A stretch of DNA of 64,000 nucleotides from Klebsiella oxytoca (GCF_009707385.1 NZ_CP046115.1:4154001-4218000), one strand, 5' to 3'; numbered from the stretch's first letter, positions 55,008 to 63,990 are shown. Numbers and translations: made by a program. Notes: a model not told the origin generated them from the sequence alone.

Positions 55008-55612
55008 TTCACGCCTCCTTGTTGCGCCTGAAACAGCGACAAATCGCCGAGGTCGGTAGTAAAGGTCAGTTCACGTTTACGCTTGCTGGCCTGGGCCATA
55101 TCGCGGATATCCACCAGCAGCAGCGCTTTGGTCGGACAGGTACGCACGCAGGCCGGGCCCTGCTCGTCGAAGTAGCACAGGTCGCATTTGACGGCGATGG
55201 CGCGCACGCCCGGCACCCAGTCGAGCAGCGAGCTGACGCGGGCCGGAGCCGGCGGCGCGGCGGGCGCCAGCGGCGTATTGGCGTTAGCCGGAATATCCAG
55301 CGGACGGCTGCCGGAAAACTCAATGGCGCCGAACGGACAGGCGATGCCGCACAGCTTGCAGCTTACGCACAGGCTCTCATTGAGCTGCACCGCGCCATCG
55401 ACGCGATTAATGGCGTTAACCGGGCAAACGGTGGCGCAGGGGGCGTCTTCACAGTGGTGGCACATCTGCGGCGCGGATTCTTTTTCATTACGCATCAGCC
55501 GCAGCCGGGGCATGGCCTGCAGGCCCTGCTGGCGGTGAGTCTCAGCGCAGGCGGCCTCGCAGGTGCGACAGCCAATACAGACGGTGGAGTCAGCTATTAC
55601 AAAACGGTTCAC
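55004..55612 (-). CDS. hycB: HycB, ferredoxin-type electron carrier of formate hydrogenlyase
   Basis: HycB links formate dehydrogenase H to the hydrogenase arm. Four 4Fe-4S motifs are seen: CIGCRTCEAAC, CHHCEDAPCATVC, CVSCKLCGIAC and CDLCYFDEQGPACVRTC. It has 202 residues, one less than in E. coli, with a Pro/Ala-rich insertion (PANANTPLAPAAPPAP) in the third quarter. It is preceded by an 82-bp gap carrying a palindrome that may bind FhlA. Confidence 0.97.
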   Translation of the reverse strand: MNRFVIADSTVCIGCRTCEAACAETHRQQGLQAMPRLRLMRNEKESAPQMCHHCEDAPCATVCPVNAINRVDGAVQLNESLCVSCKLCGIACPFGAIEFSGSRPLDIPANANTPLAPAAPPAPARVSSLLDWVPGVRAIAVKCDLCYFDEQGPACVRTCPTKALLLVDIRDMAQASKRKRELTFTTDLGDLSLFQAQQGGVK

Positions 55613-55658
55613 CGGGTCATCCTCAGGTGAAAGTCATTTTTGACGAAAACAGGTTGCG

Positions 55659-55690
55659 CAGGTGTCAGCTTCGACACTTGTCGACACCTG
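55659..55690 (-). promoter_or_regulatory. Nested palindrome in the hycA-hycB gap
   Basis: CAGGTGTC (55659-55666) and GACACCTG (55683-55690) are a perfect inverted repeat around the near-palindrome TCGACACTTGTCGA (55671-55684). It contains TGTCGACA-type half-sites like those of the hyc-hyp control region. In E. coli, FhlA binding has been reported in this intergenic region. Confidence 0.6.
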
Positions 55691-55694
55691 ACGA

Positions 55695-56144
55695 TTAACG
55701 GGCCAGCGTCAGGTGGCTTAAATCCACCTGCTGGTCTTTTTCCATCGCCTCGTAGAGACGGTCGTAAACGCTGGCGATAGTCGCCAGGTAGTGCTCGAGC
55801 ACCTGCTCGCGGGAGCGATTGCTGATCCGGCCATCAATGATGCCGTCTGAGCCCAGCGTAGCCTGCGCTATCAGGCGTTTATCATCACCGTCTTTGGTTT
55901 CCACGTAATACTCGATGGTATGGCTGTTAAAGCCTTCCGCCAGCGCCACGTAAACCTGAAAGTGGCCAAACAGTACGAAGCACAGCTCTTTATCCGGCGC
56001 GCAGCTCATGGCGTGATGCAGACGCGCCTTCGACAGGGTTATTCCCTGTACCAGCGAATTGCAGTAGGTGTGCCACTGCTCCTGATGCTGGCGGTGACGA
56101 TCGGCGATGTAGTCCGCCTTTTCACTTAATTCCCAAATAGTCAT
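55695..56144 (-). CDS. hycA: HycA, negative regulator of the formate regulon
   Basis: HycA antagonises FhlA activity in E. coli by a poorly understood mechanism. The protein of 149 residues begins MTIWELSEKADYI and contains the conserved LHHAMSCAPDKELCFVLFGHF. It is a few residues shorter than E. coli HycA at the C-terminus. The ATG at 56144 is chosen over 56183 because it matches E. coli and follows GGGGGATCC. It is the first gene of hyc. Confidence 0.93.
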   Translation of the reverse strand: MTIWELSEKADYIADRHRQHQEQWHTYCNSLVQGITLSKARLHHAMSCAPDKELCFVLFGHFQVYVALAEGFNSHTIEYYVETKDGDDKRLIAQATLGSDGIIDGRISNRSREQVLEHYLATIASVYDRLYEAMEKDQQVDLSHLTLAR

Positions 56145-56178
56145 CCCGGATCCCCCGTTGTATGAGATGCACCGGTTA

Positions 56179-56194
56179 AGCACTTTTCATGCCA
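56179..56194 (-). promoter_or_regulatory. Sigma-54 promoter of hyc
   Basis: On the minus strand TGGCATGAAAAGTGCTT has GG (56192-56193) and GC (56180-56181) with exactly 10 bp between them, 35 nt before hycA. Confidence 0.9.
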
Positions 56195-56199
56195 AAAAT

Positions 56200-56212
56200 T
56201 AATTTATTGATT
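56200..56212 (-). promoter_or_regulatory. Candidate IHF site between hyc promoter and UAS
   Basis: AATCAATAAATTA on the minus strand fits WATCAAnnnnTTR. It lies between the sigma-54 promoter and the FhlA inverted repeat, where DNA bending would be expected. Confidence 0.6.
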
Positions 56213-56249
56213 TTTAAGTAAATTATTAAATTCGCAATGCAAGAAAGAC

Positions 56250-56285
56250 ATGTCGATGACGATGTCTGAAGCGTGTCATCGACAT
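56250..56285. promoter_or_regulatory. FhlA upstream activating sequence of hyc and hyp
   Basis: ATGTCGATGAC (56250-56260) and GTCATCGACAT (56275-56285) form a perfect 11-bp inverted repeat with a 14-bp centre. It lies between the divergent hyc and hyp sigma-54 promoters, the position known for FhlA binding in E. coli. Confidence 0.8.
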
Positions 56286-56308
56286 TCTGGCGTCATTGCC
56301 CAGGGACC

Positions 56309-56324
56309 TGGCATCGTTATTGCA
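56309..56324 (+). promoter_or_regulatory. Sigma-54 promoter of hypABCDE
   Basis: TGGCATCGTTATTGCA has GG-N10-GC spacing and ends 29 nt before hypA. Confidence 0.9.
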
Positions 56325-56353
56325 TTAATGGGCCATTGCGATACGGAGGCACC

Positions 56354-56698
56354 ATGCACGAAATCACCCTTAGCCAGCGGGCGCTGGAAATTATTGAACA
56401 GCAGGCTCAGCAGGCCGGCGCGCACCGGGTCACCGGCGTGTGGCTAAAGGTCGGGGCGTTTTCCTGCGTGGAAGCCAGCGCGCTGACCTTCTGCTTTGAA
56501 CTGGTGTGTCGCGGCACCCTGGCGGAAGGCTGCGCGTTGTATATCGCCGAGCAACAGGCCGAATGCTGGTGTGAACGCTGTCAGCAGTATGTGCATCTTG
56601 TCTCTCAGCACGTCCGCCGCTGCCCGCACTGTGATAACGACCAGTTGCAGATCGTGGCGGATGATGGCTTACAGATTCAGCGTTTAGAATTGGAGTAA
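56354..56698 (+). CDS. hypA: HypA, nickel-insertion accessory protein for hydrogenase 3
   Basis: HypA delivers nickel together with HypB. It has the N-terminal nickel site MHEITL (His2) and a zinc site formed by CWCERCQ and CPHCD. The protein has 114 residues against 116 in E. coli. ATACGGAGGCACC precedes the ATG. It is the first gene of the hyp operon, divergent from hyc. Confidence 0.96.
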   Translation: MHEITLSQRALEIIEQQAQQAGAHRVTGVWLKVGAFSCVEASALTFCFELVCRGTLAEGCALYIAEQQAECWCERCQQYVHLVSQHVRRCPHCDNDQLQIVADDGLQIQRLELE

Positions 56699-56704
56699 AA
56701 GATT

Positions 56705-57577
56705 ATGTGTACAACCTGCGGCTGCGGTGAAGGCAACCTCTATATAGAAGGCGACGAGCATAACCCGCACTCGGCGTTTCGCAGCGCCCCCTTCGCGCCC
56801 GCCCCGCGCCAGACGATGAACATTACCGGCGTCAAAACCGATAACTTCTCCCCCACCCGCTCGGAAACTGGCGACCTGCACTACGGTCACGGTGAGGCGG
56901 GTACCCACGCGCCGGGCCAGAGCCAGCGACGAATGCTGGAAGTGGAAATCGACGTGCTGGATAAAAACAACCGCCTGGCCGCCCGCAACCGCGCGCGCTT
57001 CGCCGCTAAAAACCAGCTGGTGCTGAATCTGGTCTCCAGCCCAGGATCCGGCAAAACCACCTTATTGACGGAAACCCTGCTGCGGCTGAAAGAGAAAACC
57101 GCCTGCGCGGTCATTGAAGGCGATCAGCAAACGGTGAACGACGCCGCGCGCATCCGCGCCACCGGTACCCCGGCGATTCAGGTCAATACCGGGAAAGGCT
57201 GCCATCTCGACGCGCAGATGATCGCCGACGCCGCTCCGCGCCTGCCGCTGGCGGACCACGGGCTCCTGTTTATCGAAAATGTCGGCAACCTGGTGTGCCC
57301 GGCGAGCTTTGACCTCGGCGAACGCCATAAAGTGGCGGTGCTGTCGGTGACCGAGGGGGAAGATAAACCGCTGAAGTATCCGCATATGTTTGCCGCCGCC
57401 AGCCTGATGCTGCTTAACAAGGTCGACCTGCTGCCGTATCTCAACTTTGATGTAGAGAAGTGTCTGGCCTGCGCGCGGGAGGTGAACCCGGATATTGACA
57501 TCATCCTACTCTCCGCTACCAGCGGCGAAGGCATGGACCAGTGGCTTGACTGGCTGGAGACACAACGATGTGCATAG
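56705..57577 (+). CDS. hypB: HypB, GTPase for nickel insertion
   Basis: HypB binds and hands over nickel in a GTP-dependent step. The N-terminal nickel motif [10 protein letters not shown] uses Cys2, Cys5 and Cys7. The GTPase domain has Walker [12 protein letters not shown], the metal site TGKGCHLDA and the NKxD-like [10 protein letters not shown]. It has 290 residues, as in E. coli; the His-poor linker contrasts with His-rich HypB of other genera. It overlaps hypC by 10 nt. Confidence 0.97.
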   Translation: MCTTCGCGEGNLYIEGDEHNPHSAFRSAPFAPAPRQTMNITGVKTDNFSPTRSETGDLHYGHGEAGTHAPGQSQRRMLEVEIDVLDKNNRLAARNRARFAAKNQLVLNLVSSPGSGKTTLLTETLLRLKEKTACAVIEGDQQTVNDAARIRATGTPAIQVNTGKGCHLDAQMIADAAPRLPLADHGLLFIENVGNLVCPASFDLGERHKVAVLSVTEGEDKPLKYPHMFAAASLMLLNKVDLLPYLNFDVEKCLACAREVNPDIDIILLSATSGEGMDQWLDWLETQRCA

Positions 57578-57840
57578 GCATTCCGGGGCAAATCTGCGCC
57601 ATTGACGGCAATCTGGCGAAGGTCGAAGTGTGCGGCATTCAGCGCGAAGTCGACCTGACGCTGGTGGGTGCGGTCGACGAGCGCGGCCAGCCGCGCATCG
57701 GCCAGTGGGTGCTGGTGCACGTCGGTTTCGCCATGAGCGTGATTAACGAAGCGGAAGCGCGCGACACCCTTGAAGCGCTGCAAAATATGTTTGAAGTCGA
57801 GCCGGACGTCGGCGCGCTGCTGTACGGCGAGGAGCGATAG
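57568..57840 (+). CDS. hypC: HypC, Fe-ligand assembly chaperone
   Basis: HypC, with HypD, carries the iron centre on which CN and CO ligands are built, and binds pre-HycE. The essential Cys2 is in MCIGIPGQI, and a conserved [18 protein letters not shown] follows. It has 90 residues. Its TAG stop directly abuts the hypD ATG. Confidence 0.97.
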   Translation: MCIGIPGQICAIDGNLAKVEVCGIQREVDLTLVGAVDERGQPRIGQWVLVHVGFAMSVINEAEARDTLEALQNMFEVEPDVGALLYGEER

Positions 57841-58962
57841 ATGCGTTTTGTTGATGAATACCGCGCTCCTGAGCAGGTGATGCAGCTGGTGGAACATCTC
57901 CGGCAGCGCGCCCACCTGCTGCCGCATACCGCCCAGCGTCCGCTGCGCATTATGGAAGTGTGCGGCGGCCATACTCACGCCATTTTTAAATTTGGCCTCG
58001 ACCAGCTGCTGCCGGAAAATATCGAGTTTATTCACGGCCCCGGCTGCCCGGTGTGCGTCCTGCCAATGGGGCGTATCGACGCCTGTATCGATATCGCCAG
58101 CCGTCCGGGCGTGATTTTCTGCACCTTTGGCGACGCTATGCGCGTGCCGGGAAAAAACGGTTCGCTGCTGCAGGCAAAATCGCGCGGCGCCGACGTCCGC
58201 ATCGTTTATTCGCCGATGGACGCCCTGAAGCTGGCGCAGCAGCACCCCGAGCGTGAAGTGGTGTTCTTCGGCCTCGGCTTTGAAACCACCATGCCCGCCA
58301 CCGCCCTGACCCTGCGTCAGGCCCGCGAGCGCGGCGTCGAGAACTTTTACTTTTTCTGCCAGCACATCACCCTGCTGCCGACCCTGCGCAGCCTGCTCGA
58401 CCAGCCGGATAACGGCATCGATGCTTTTCTCGCCCCCGGTCACGTCAGCATGGTTATCGGTACCGACGCCTACGGATTTATCGCCAGCGACTACCAGCGC
58501 CCTTTAGTGGTGGCCGGATTCGAACCGCTTGATCTACTGCAAGGCGCGGTGATGCTGGTTGAGCAGACAATAGCGCGCCGTAGCGACGTGGAGAACCAGT
58601 ATCGTCGGGTGGTGCCCGATGAAGGCAACCCGCTGGCGCAGTCGGCCATCGCCGACGTTTTCTGCCTTAGCGGCGATAGCGAGTGGCGCGGTCTGGGAGT
58701 AATTAACGACTCCGGCGTGCATCTGACGCCCGCCTATCAGCGTTTCGACGCTGAAGCGCATTTTCGCCCGGCACCGCAGCGCGTTTGCGACGACCCACGC
58801 GCCCGCTGCGGCGAAGTGCTGACCGGCCGCTGTAAACCGCACCAGTGCCCGCTGTTCGGCAACACCTGCAACCCGCAAAGCGCGTTCGGCGCGCTGATGG
58901 TCTCATCGGAAGGCGCCTGCGCCGCCTGGTATCAATATCGCAGTCAGGAAATCGAAGCATGA
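57841..58962 (+). CDS. hypD: HypD, iron-sulfur scaffold for the Fe(CN)2CO unit
   Basis: HypD reduces and transfers cyanide ligands to iron, using a 4Fe-4S cluster. Conserved motifs are Cys41 in CGGHTHAI and GPGCPVC with Cys69 and Cys72; the C-terminal cluster-binding cysteines are in CRDDP-like CDDPRARCGEVLTGRCKPHQCPLFG (read as CGEVLTGRCKPHQCPLFG). It has 373 residues, identical in length to E. coli. It overlaps hypE by 4 nt. Confidence 0.97.
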   Translation: MRFVDEYRAPEQVMQLVEHLRQRAHLLPHTAQRPLRIMEVCGGHTHAIFKFGLDQLLPENIEFIHGPGCPVCVLPMGRIDACIDIASRPGVIFCTFGDAMRVPGKNGSLLQAKSRGADVRIVYSPMDALKLAQQHPEREVVFFGLGFETTMPATALTLRQARERGVENFYFFCQHITLLPTLRSLLDQPDNGIDAFLAPGHVSMVIGTDAYGFIASDYQRPLVVAGFEPLDLLQGAVMLVEQTIARRSDVENQYRRVVPDEGNPLAQSAIADVFCLSGDSEWRGLGVINDSGVHLTPAYQRFDAEAHFRPAPQRVCDDPRARCGEVLTGRCKPHQCPLFGNTCNPQSAFGALMVSSEGACAAWYQYRSQEIEA

Positions 58963-59969
58963 AAAGCGTTCAGTTAGCTCACGGTAGCGGCGGTCAGGCG
59001 ATGCAGCAGCTGATCGGCGATCTGTTTATGCAGGCTTTCGCCAATCCCTGGCTGGCGGAACAGGAGGATCAGGCACGTCTCGATCTCGCCGATCTTATGG
59101 CCCAGGGCGATCGCCTGGCTTTTTCCACCGACAGCTATGTTATCGATCCGCTGTTTTTCCCCGGCGGCAATATCGGCAAGCTGGCGGTTTGCGGTACCGC
59201 CAACGATGTGGCGGTAAGCGGCGCGATCCCGCACTACCTCTCCTGCGGGTTTATTCTCGAAGAGGGGCTGGAGATGGCCACTCTCGAAGCGGTGGTCAAC
59301 AGCATGGCGCAGACCGCGCGGGAAGCCGGTATCGCCATTGTCACCGGTGATACCAAAGTGGTGCCGCGCGGGGCGGCGGATAAGCTGTTTATTAATACCG
59401 CCGGGATCGGCGTAATCCCCACCGGCATTCGCTGGGGCGCGCAGCGGATTAGCGCGGGCGACGTGCTGCTGGTCAGCGGCACGCTTGGCGACCACGGGGC
59501 GACGATCCTCAACCTGCGCGAGCAGATGGGGCTGGACGGCGCGTTGTCCAGCGACTGCGCGGTGCTGACGCCCTTAATTCAGATGCTGCGCGGCGTTGCT
59601 GGCGTGAAAGCGCTACGCGATGCCACCCGCGGCGGCGTTAACGCGGTGGCCCATGAGTTCGCCGCCGCCAGCGGCTGCGGAATAGAGCTGCATGAACAAA
59701 AGCTGCCGGTTAACGATACCGTACGCGGGGTGTGCGAGCTGCTTGGCCTGGACGCGCTTAATTTTGCCAACGAGGGTAAGTTGTTGATCGCCGTTGCTCG
59801 CGAGGCGGCGGAAAGCGTGCTTGCGCATTTACGCTCTCATCCGTTAGGCCGCGATGCGGCGATAATCGGCGACGTTGTGGAACGCAAAGGCGTGCGCTCT
59901 ATTGGTCTGTACGGCGTCAAACGTACGCTGGACCTTCCGCACGCCGAGCCGCTGCCGAGAATTTGTTAA
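58959..59969 (+). CDS. hypE: HypE, cyanide-forming thiocarboxamide dehydratase
   Basis: HypE dehydrates the thiocarboxamide on its C-terminal cysteine to thiocyanate, the CN donor. The C-terminal PRIC with Cys336 is intact, and the ATP-binding PurM-like fold shows LAHGSGGQAMQQLI and DLMAQGDRLAFSTDSYVI. The start overlaps hypD (ATGA). It has 336 residues, as in E. coli, and ends the hyp operon; a REP pair follows. Confidence 0.97.
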   Translation: MKSVQLAHGSGGQAMQQLIGDLFMQAFANPWLAEQEDQARLDLADLMAQGDRLAFSTDSYVIDPLFFPGGNIGKLAVCGTANDVAVSGAIPHYLSCGFILEEGLEMATLEAVVNSMAQTAREAGIAIVTGDTKVVPRGAADKLFINTAGIGVIPTGIRWGAQRISAGDVLLVSGTLGDHGATILNLREQMGLDGALSSDCAVLTPLIQMLRGVAGVKALRDATRGGVNAVAHEFAAASGCGIELHEQKLPVNDTVRGVCELLGLDALNFANEGKLLIAVAREAAESVLAHLRSHPLGRDAAIIGDVVERKGVRSIGLYGVKRTLDLPHAEPLPRIC

Positions 59970-59978
59970 CGGTGCGGG

Positions 59979-60060
59979 ATCCCGGATTGCGGCTAACGCC
60001 TTATCCGGGCTACAAAACTGCGCACACCTGTAGCCCGGCTAAGCGCAGCGCGAGCCGGGA
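59979..60060. repeat. REP pair between hypE and fhlA
   Basis: Two REP palindromes (CCCGGATTGCGGCTAACG with TATCCGGGCTAC, and TGTAGCCCGGCTAAGCGC with GAGCCGGG) lie in opposite orientation. The remaining 150 bp up to fhlA should hold its promoter; nothing clear was seen. Confidence 0.85.
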
Positions 60061-60209
60061 AAGCGCCAGGACGACAGCATCATTATCCAGCCCAAACCAG
60101 CGGGCACCCAGGGATGGGCTAATGGCGGTCACAACCGCTTTATTTACAGACTATTATTTGTGTCATCACTTTCTTCTGCGCCGTTTTGCGGCGCTTTTGG
60201 ACTTAAGCA

Positions 60210-62282
60210 ATGTCGTATACACCGATGGGCGATTTTGGGCAGCAGGGTCTGTTCGATATCACCCGTATTTTATTACAGCAGCCGGACCTGGCCGCGCTCA
60301 GTGAGACGCTGACCCGCCTGGTGCAGCAGTCCGCGCTTGCCGACCGGGCGGCGATTATTCTGTGGCATTCCGGTAACCACCGCGCGACCAGGTACGCCTG
60401 CGACGACGAGGGGCATCCGGGCGGCTATGAAGATGAAACCGTGCTCGCCAACGGCCCGGTGCGACGCCTGCTGTCGCGACCGGATGCGCTGCATTGCGAT
60501 AGCGCCACCTTTGCCGAAACCTGGCCGCAGCTCGCCAGAAGCGGGCTCTATGCGGAATTTGGCTATTACTGCCTGCTGCCGCTGGCGGCGGAGGGCCGTA
60601 TCTTTGGCGGCTGCGAATTTATTCGTGATGACCATCGCCCATGGAGCGAAAAAGAGTACCAGCGGCTGCACACCTTTACGCAAATCGTCGCCGTAGTGAC
60701 CGAGCAGATCCAGAGCCGGGTCAGCAATAACGTCGACTACGATCTGCTGTGCCACGAGCGCGATAACTTCCGTATCCTGGTGGCGATCACCAACGCGGTG
60801 CTCTCGCGGCTGGATATTGACGAGCTGGTCAGCGAAGTGGCCAAAGAGATCCACCGCTACTTCCGTATCGACGCCATTAGCGTGGTACTGCGCAGCAACC
60901 GCAAAGGCAAACTCAATATCTACTCCACCCACTATCTCGACGCCAGCCACCCGGTGCACGACCAGAGCGAAGTGGACGAAGCCGGTACCCTGACCGAGCG
61001 GGTATTCAAAAGCAAAGAGATGCTGCTGCTCAACCTCCACGAGCACGACCCGCTGGCGCCGTACGAAAAAATGCTTTTCGAGATGTGGGATAACAAAATT
61101 CAGACCCTGTGCCTGCTGCCGTTAATGTCCGGCGATACCCTGCTTGGGGTACTGAAGCTGGCGCAGTGCGATGAAAAAGTGTTTACCACCACCAACCTCA
61201 AGCTGCTGCGGCAAATCGCCGAACGCGTGTCGATCGCCATCGATAACGCCCTCGCCTATCGCGAAATTCAGCGCCTTAAAGAGCGGCTGGTGGATGAAAA
61301 CCTGGCGCTCACCGAACAACTCAATAACGTCGAAAACGAGTTTGGCGAAATCATTGGCCGCAGCGAGGCCATGAATAGCGTGCTCAAGCAGGTGGAAATG
61401 GTGGCGCAGAGCGACAGCACGGTGCTGATCCTCGGTGAAACCGGCACCGGTAAGGAGCTGATTGCCCGCGCTATTCATAACCTGAGCGGCCGCAATAGCC
61501 GCCGGATGGTCAAAATGAACTGCGCGGCGATGCCCGCCGGGCTGCTGGAAAGCGACCTGTTTGGTCACGAGCGCGGGGCGTTTACCGGCGCCAGCGCCCA
61601 GCGTATCGGCCGTTTCGAACTGGCGGACAAAAGCTCGCTGTTCCTTGATGAAGTGGGCGATATGCCGGTGGAGCTGCAGCCTAAACTACTGCGCGTCCTG
61701 CAGGAGCAGGAGTTCGAGCGTCTCGGCAGCAATAAGCTGATTCATACCGATGTACGCCTGATCGCCGCGACCAACCGCGACCTTAAGCAAATGGTTACCG
61801 ATCGCGAATTTCGCAGCGATCTCTACTACCGGCTGAACGTCTTCCCTATCCACCTGCCGCCGCTGCGCGAGCGTCCGGACGATATTCCGCTACTGGTGAA
61901 AGCCTTCACCTTTAAAATCGCCCGCCGCCTCGGACGCAATATCGACAGCATTCCGGCCGAGACGCTGCGGCTTCTCAGCCGCATGGAGTGGCCGGGCAAC
62001 GTGCGTGAACTGGAAAACGTCATTGAACGGGCGGTGCTGCTGACCCGCGGCAGCGTGCTGCAGCTCTCCCTGCCGGAAATGAGTATCCAGCAGGAGCCAC
62101 AGGCGGCGGAAGTGCTGCCGGAAGAGGGCGAAGACGAGTATCAGCTCATTGTCCGGGTACTGAAAGAGAGTAACGGCGTAGTCGCCGGACCAAAGGGCGC
62201 GGCCCAGCGCCTGGGATTAAAGCGCACAACGCTGCTGTCGCGAATGAAACGGCTCGGTATTAATAAAGACCAGCTGGTGTAG
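60210..62282 (+). CDS. fhlA: FhlA, formate-sensing sigma-54 activator of the formate regulon
   Basis: FhlA activates hyc, hyp, hydN-hypF and fdhF in response to formate. Two GAF domains fill the N-terminal 370 residues, followed by an AAA+ domain with [16 protein letters not shown], the GAFTGA loop in HERGAFTGASAQR, and a Fis-type helix-turn-helix (AAQRLGLKRTTLLSRMKRLG). It has 690 residues against 692 in E. coli. It follows hypE in the same direction; the ribosome-binding site before the ATG (TTAAGCA) is weak. Confidence 0.97.
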   Translation: MSYTPMGDFGQQGLFDITRILLQQPDLAALSETLTRLVQQSALADRAAIILWHSGNHRATRYACDDEGHPGGYEDETVLANGPVRRLLSRPDALHCDSATFAETWPQLARSGLYAEFGYYCLLPLAAEGRIFGGCEFIRDDHRPWSEKEYQRLHTFTQIVAVVTEQIQSRVSNNVDYDLLCHERDNFRILVAITNAVLSRLDIDELVSEVAKEIHRYFRIDAISVVLRSNRKGKLNIYSTHYLDASHPVHDQSEVDEAGTLTERVFKSKEMLLLNLHEHDPLAPYEKMLFEMWDNKIQTLCLLPLMSGDTLLGVLKLAQCDEKVFTTTNLKLLRQIAERVSIAIDNALAYREIQRLKERLVDENLALTEQLNNVENEFGEIIGRSEAMNSVLKQVEMVAQSDSTVLILGETGTGKELIARAIHNLSGRNSRRMVKMNCAAMPAGLLESDLFGHERGAFTGASAQRIGRFELADKSSLFLDEVGDMPVELQPKLLRVLQEQEFERLGSNKLIHTDVRLIAATNRDLKQMVTDREFRSDLYYRLNVFPIHLPPLRERPDDIPLLVKAFTFKIARRLGRNIDSIPAETLRLLSRMEWPGNVRELENVIERAVLLTRGSVLQLSLPEMSIQQEPQAAEVLPEEGEDEYQLIVRVLKESNGVVAGPKGAAQRLGLKRTTLLSRMKRLGINKDQLV

Positions 62283-62345
62283 CCCCACCGTTTCCGCCAG
62301 CAGGTTAGCCTCGCTGGCGAAAGCGCAAAAGTAGCGCCAATCATT

Positions 62346-62531
62346 CCCCGGCTCGCGCGGCTACCATAGGGTGGTGAATCCCTAGCCCCGGTAAGGCGTC
62401 AGCCGCCGCCGGGGAGATAACTAAAGTCACGTGGAATGGGGCTTCCCGGAGGCGATGCAGCGCATCTGTCCGGGCTACAAGTGCGTGCGGTTTGGTAGCC
62501 CGGAAAGGCGCGTCAAGCGCCGCCTCCGGGG
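62346..62531. repeat. REP/BIME cluster between fhlA and the GH1 gene
   Basis: Palindromic units include CCCCGGCTCGCGCGG, TAGCCCCGGTAAGGCG with CCGCCGGGG, CCCGGAGGCGATGCAGC with TCCGGGCTAC and TAGCCCGGAAAGGCGC with CGCCTCCGGGGG. It separates the convergent fhlA and glycosidase genes. Confidence 0.85.
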
Positions 62532-62543
62532 GATTTTGCAGAG

Positions 62544-63944
62544 CTATTTATCAGAACTGAAGCCGTTGCTGGTCGCCAGCCCGGCAAACCACAGCGCGTT
62601 GCGTTTTATCTGCCGCTCGCCGGTTTGCAGGTCGAGCCGCCAGAAGCCGTAGCGGCGCTTGAACGAATTAATCCACGACCAATTATCGATAAAAGTCCAC
62701 TGATGCACGCCAAAGCAGTTGGCGCCGTCGGCAATGGCGCGATGCAGCTGCACCAGGTGCTCTTCCATCAGGCCAATGCGGAACGAATCATCAATGACCC
62801 CGTCCTCGCCCGGCTCACCTTCCGACTCAATATCCATCGCGATACCGATTTCCGCGAGGAACCACTTTATATTGCCGTAGTTATCGCGAATGTTGGCGGC
62901 AATGTCATAAATCGCCTGCGGCAGAATTTCATTATTATCGCGATAAGGATTAAAGCGCCCTTCTGGATTCACGTAGTTTTCGAAATAAAACTCCGGCGTG
63001 AAATAGTCCAGCGTATAGTCGCTTTCGCGCGCCTTCACCCGCCGCGGAACGTAATAGTTAACGCCGAGAAAATCGACGCGCGATCCGGTGATCAGCTCCA
63101 CGTCGGCTTTTGTCACCTCCGGCAGGCAATCGTGCGCGGCCAGAATTTCGCACAGCTCTTTTGGAAACTGATGCTTCACCAACGGATCGAGGAAACTGCG
63201 GTTGAAAAACAGATCCGCATACCACGCCGCTTTTTTATCCTCCGCGCTGTCGTTGCGGGTATATGAGGGCGTCAGGTTCAGCACCACGCCAATCTCGCTT
63301 TCCAGCGCCAGCGCGCGAAACTCGCGCACCGCCTTGGCGTGGGCCAGCATAATGTTGAACGCCACCTGCGCCGCCAGCCTGCCGTCTTTCTTGCAGGGGT
63401 AGTGGAAGTCGTACAGATAGCCGCCTTCAACCGGCACAATCGGCTCGTTGAAGGTGATCCAGTATTTCACTTTGTGACCAAACAGCTCGAAGGCGGTGCG
63501 GGCAAAACGCGCGAAGAGATCCGTCACGTGCGCCGACTCAAAGCCGCCGTACTGCTTTTGCAGCGCTTCCGGCATGTCAAAGTGATAGAGGTTGATCATC
63601 GGCTCAATGCCGTTTTCAATCATCTCATCCAGGTAGGCATGATAAAAACGCACCGCGTCCGCATTGGGCGCGCCGGTTTCGAAGTCGTCAATCAGCCGCG
63701 ACCACTGGATCGAGGTGCGAAAAGAGTTGAACCCGGTCCGCTTCATTAACGCCACGTCCTGCGGATATTGATGGTAAGTGTCGCAGACGGTTTGCGGCCC
63801 AATCTGCTGATAAAAACGTTCCGGCTGTTCGGCAAACCAGCTGTCCCAAATAGAACGGTGCGGCTTATTGCTTATGCCCTCCGTTTGCGGACCTGATGCC
63901 GCCGCGCCCCAAAAAAAGCCTTCCGGAAACTGATACCGGGTCAT
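62544..63944 (-). CDS. Family 1 glycosidase, probable 6-phospho-beta-glucosidase
   Basis: This 466-residue GH1 enzyme begins MTRYQFPEGFFWGAAASGPQ; the acid/base Glu167 lies in TFNEP and the candidate nucleophile Glu365 in FLAEIGIA, where GH1 enzymes usually have ENG. The C-terminal part contains the Ser-Phe-Lys-Arg-Arg-Tyr-Gly stretch (SFKRRYGFWRLD) expected at a phosphate-binding loop. ACAGGAGGCGTT is a strong ribosome-binding site. Upstream lies a minus-strand terminator, so it may be its own unit or a read-through gene of a sugar PTS operon outside the window. Substrate not shown. Confidence 0.85.
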   Translation of the reverse strand: MTRYQFPEGFFWGAAASGPQTEGISNKPHRSIWDSWFAEQPERFYQQIGPQTVCDTYHQYPQDVALMKRTGFNSFRTSIQWSRLIDDFETGAPNADAVRFYHAYLDEMIENGIEPMINLYHFDMPEALQKQYGGFESAHVTDLFARFARTAFELFGHKVKYWITFNEPIVPVEGGYLYDFHYPCKKDGRLAAQVAFNIMLAHAKAVREFRALALESEIGVVLNLTPSYTRNDSAEDKKAAWYADLFFNRSFLDPLVKHQFPKELCEILAAHDCLPEVTKADVELITGSRVDFLGVNYYVPRRVKARESDYTLDYFTPEFYFENYVNPEGRFNPYRDNNEILPQAIYDIAANIRDNYGNIKWFLAEIGIAMDIESEGEPGEDGVIDDSFRIGLMEEHLVQLHRAIADGANCFGVHQWTFIDNWSWINSFKRRYGFWRLDLQTGERQIKRNALWFAGLATSNGFSSDK

Positions 63945-63961
63945 AACGCCTCCTGTAAGTT

Positions 63962-63990
63962 AAAAAAGGCCGCGCCCAACGGGCGCAGCC
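63962..63990 (-). terminator. Intrinsic terminator of a gene beyond the window
   Basis: On the minus strand GGCTGCGCCC/GGGCGCGGCC with a GTT loop is followed by TTTTTT. It lies just upstream of the glycosidase gene, so an upstream gene of the same orientation probably ends outside the window. Confidence 0.75.
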
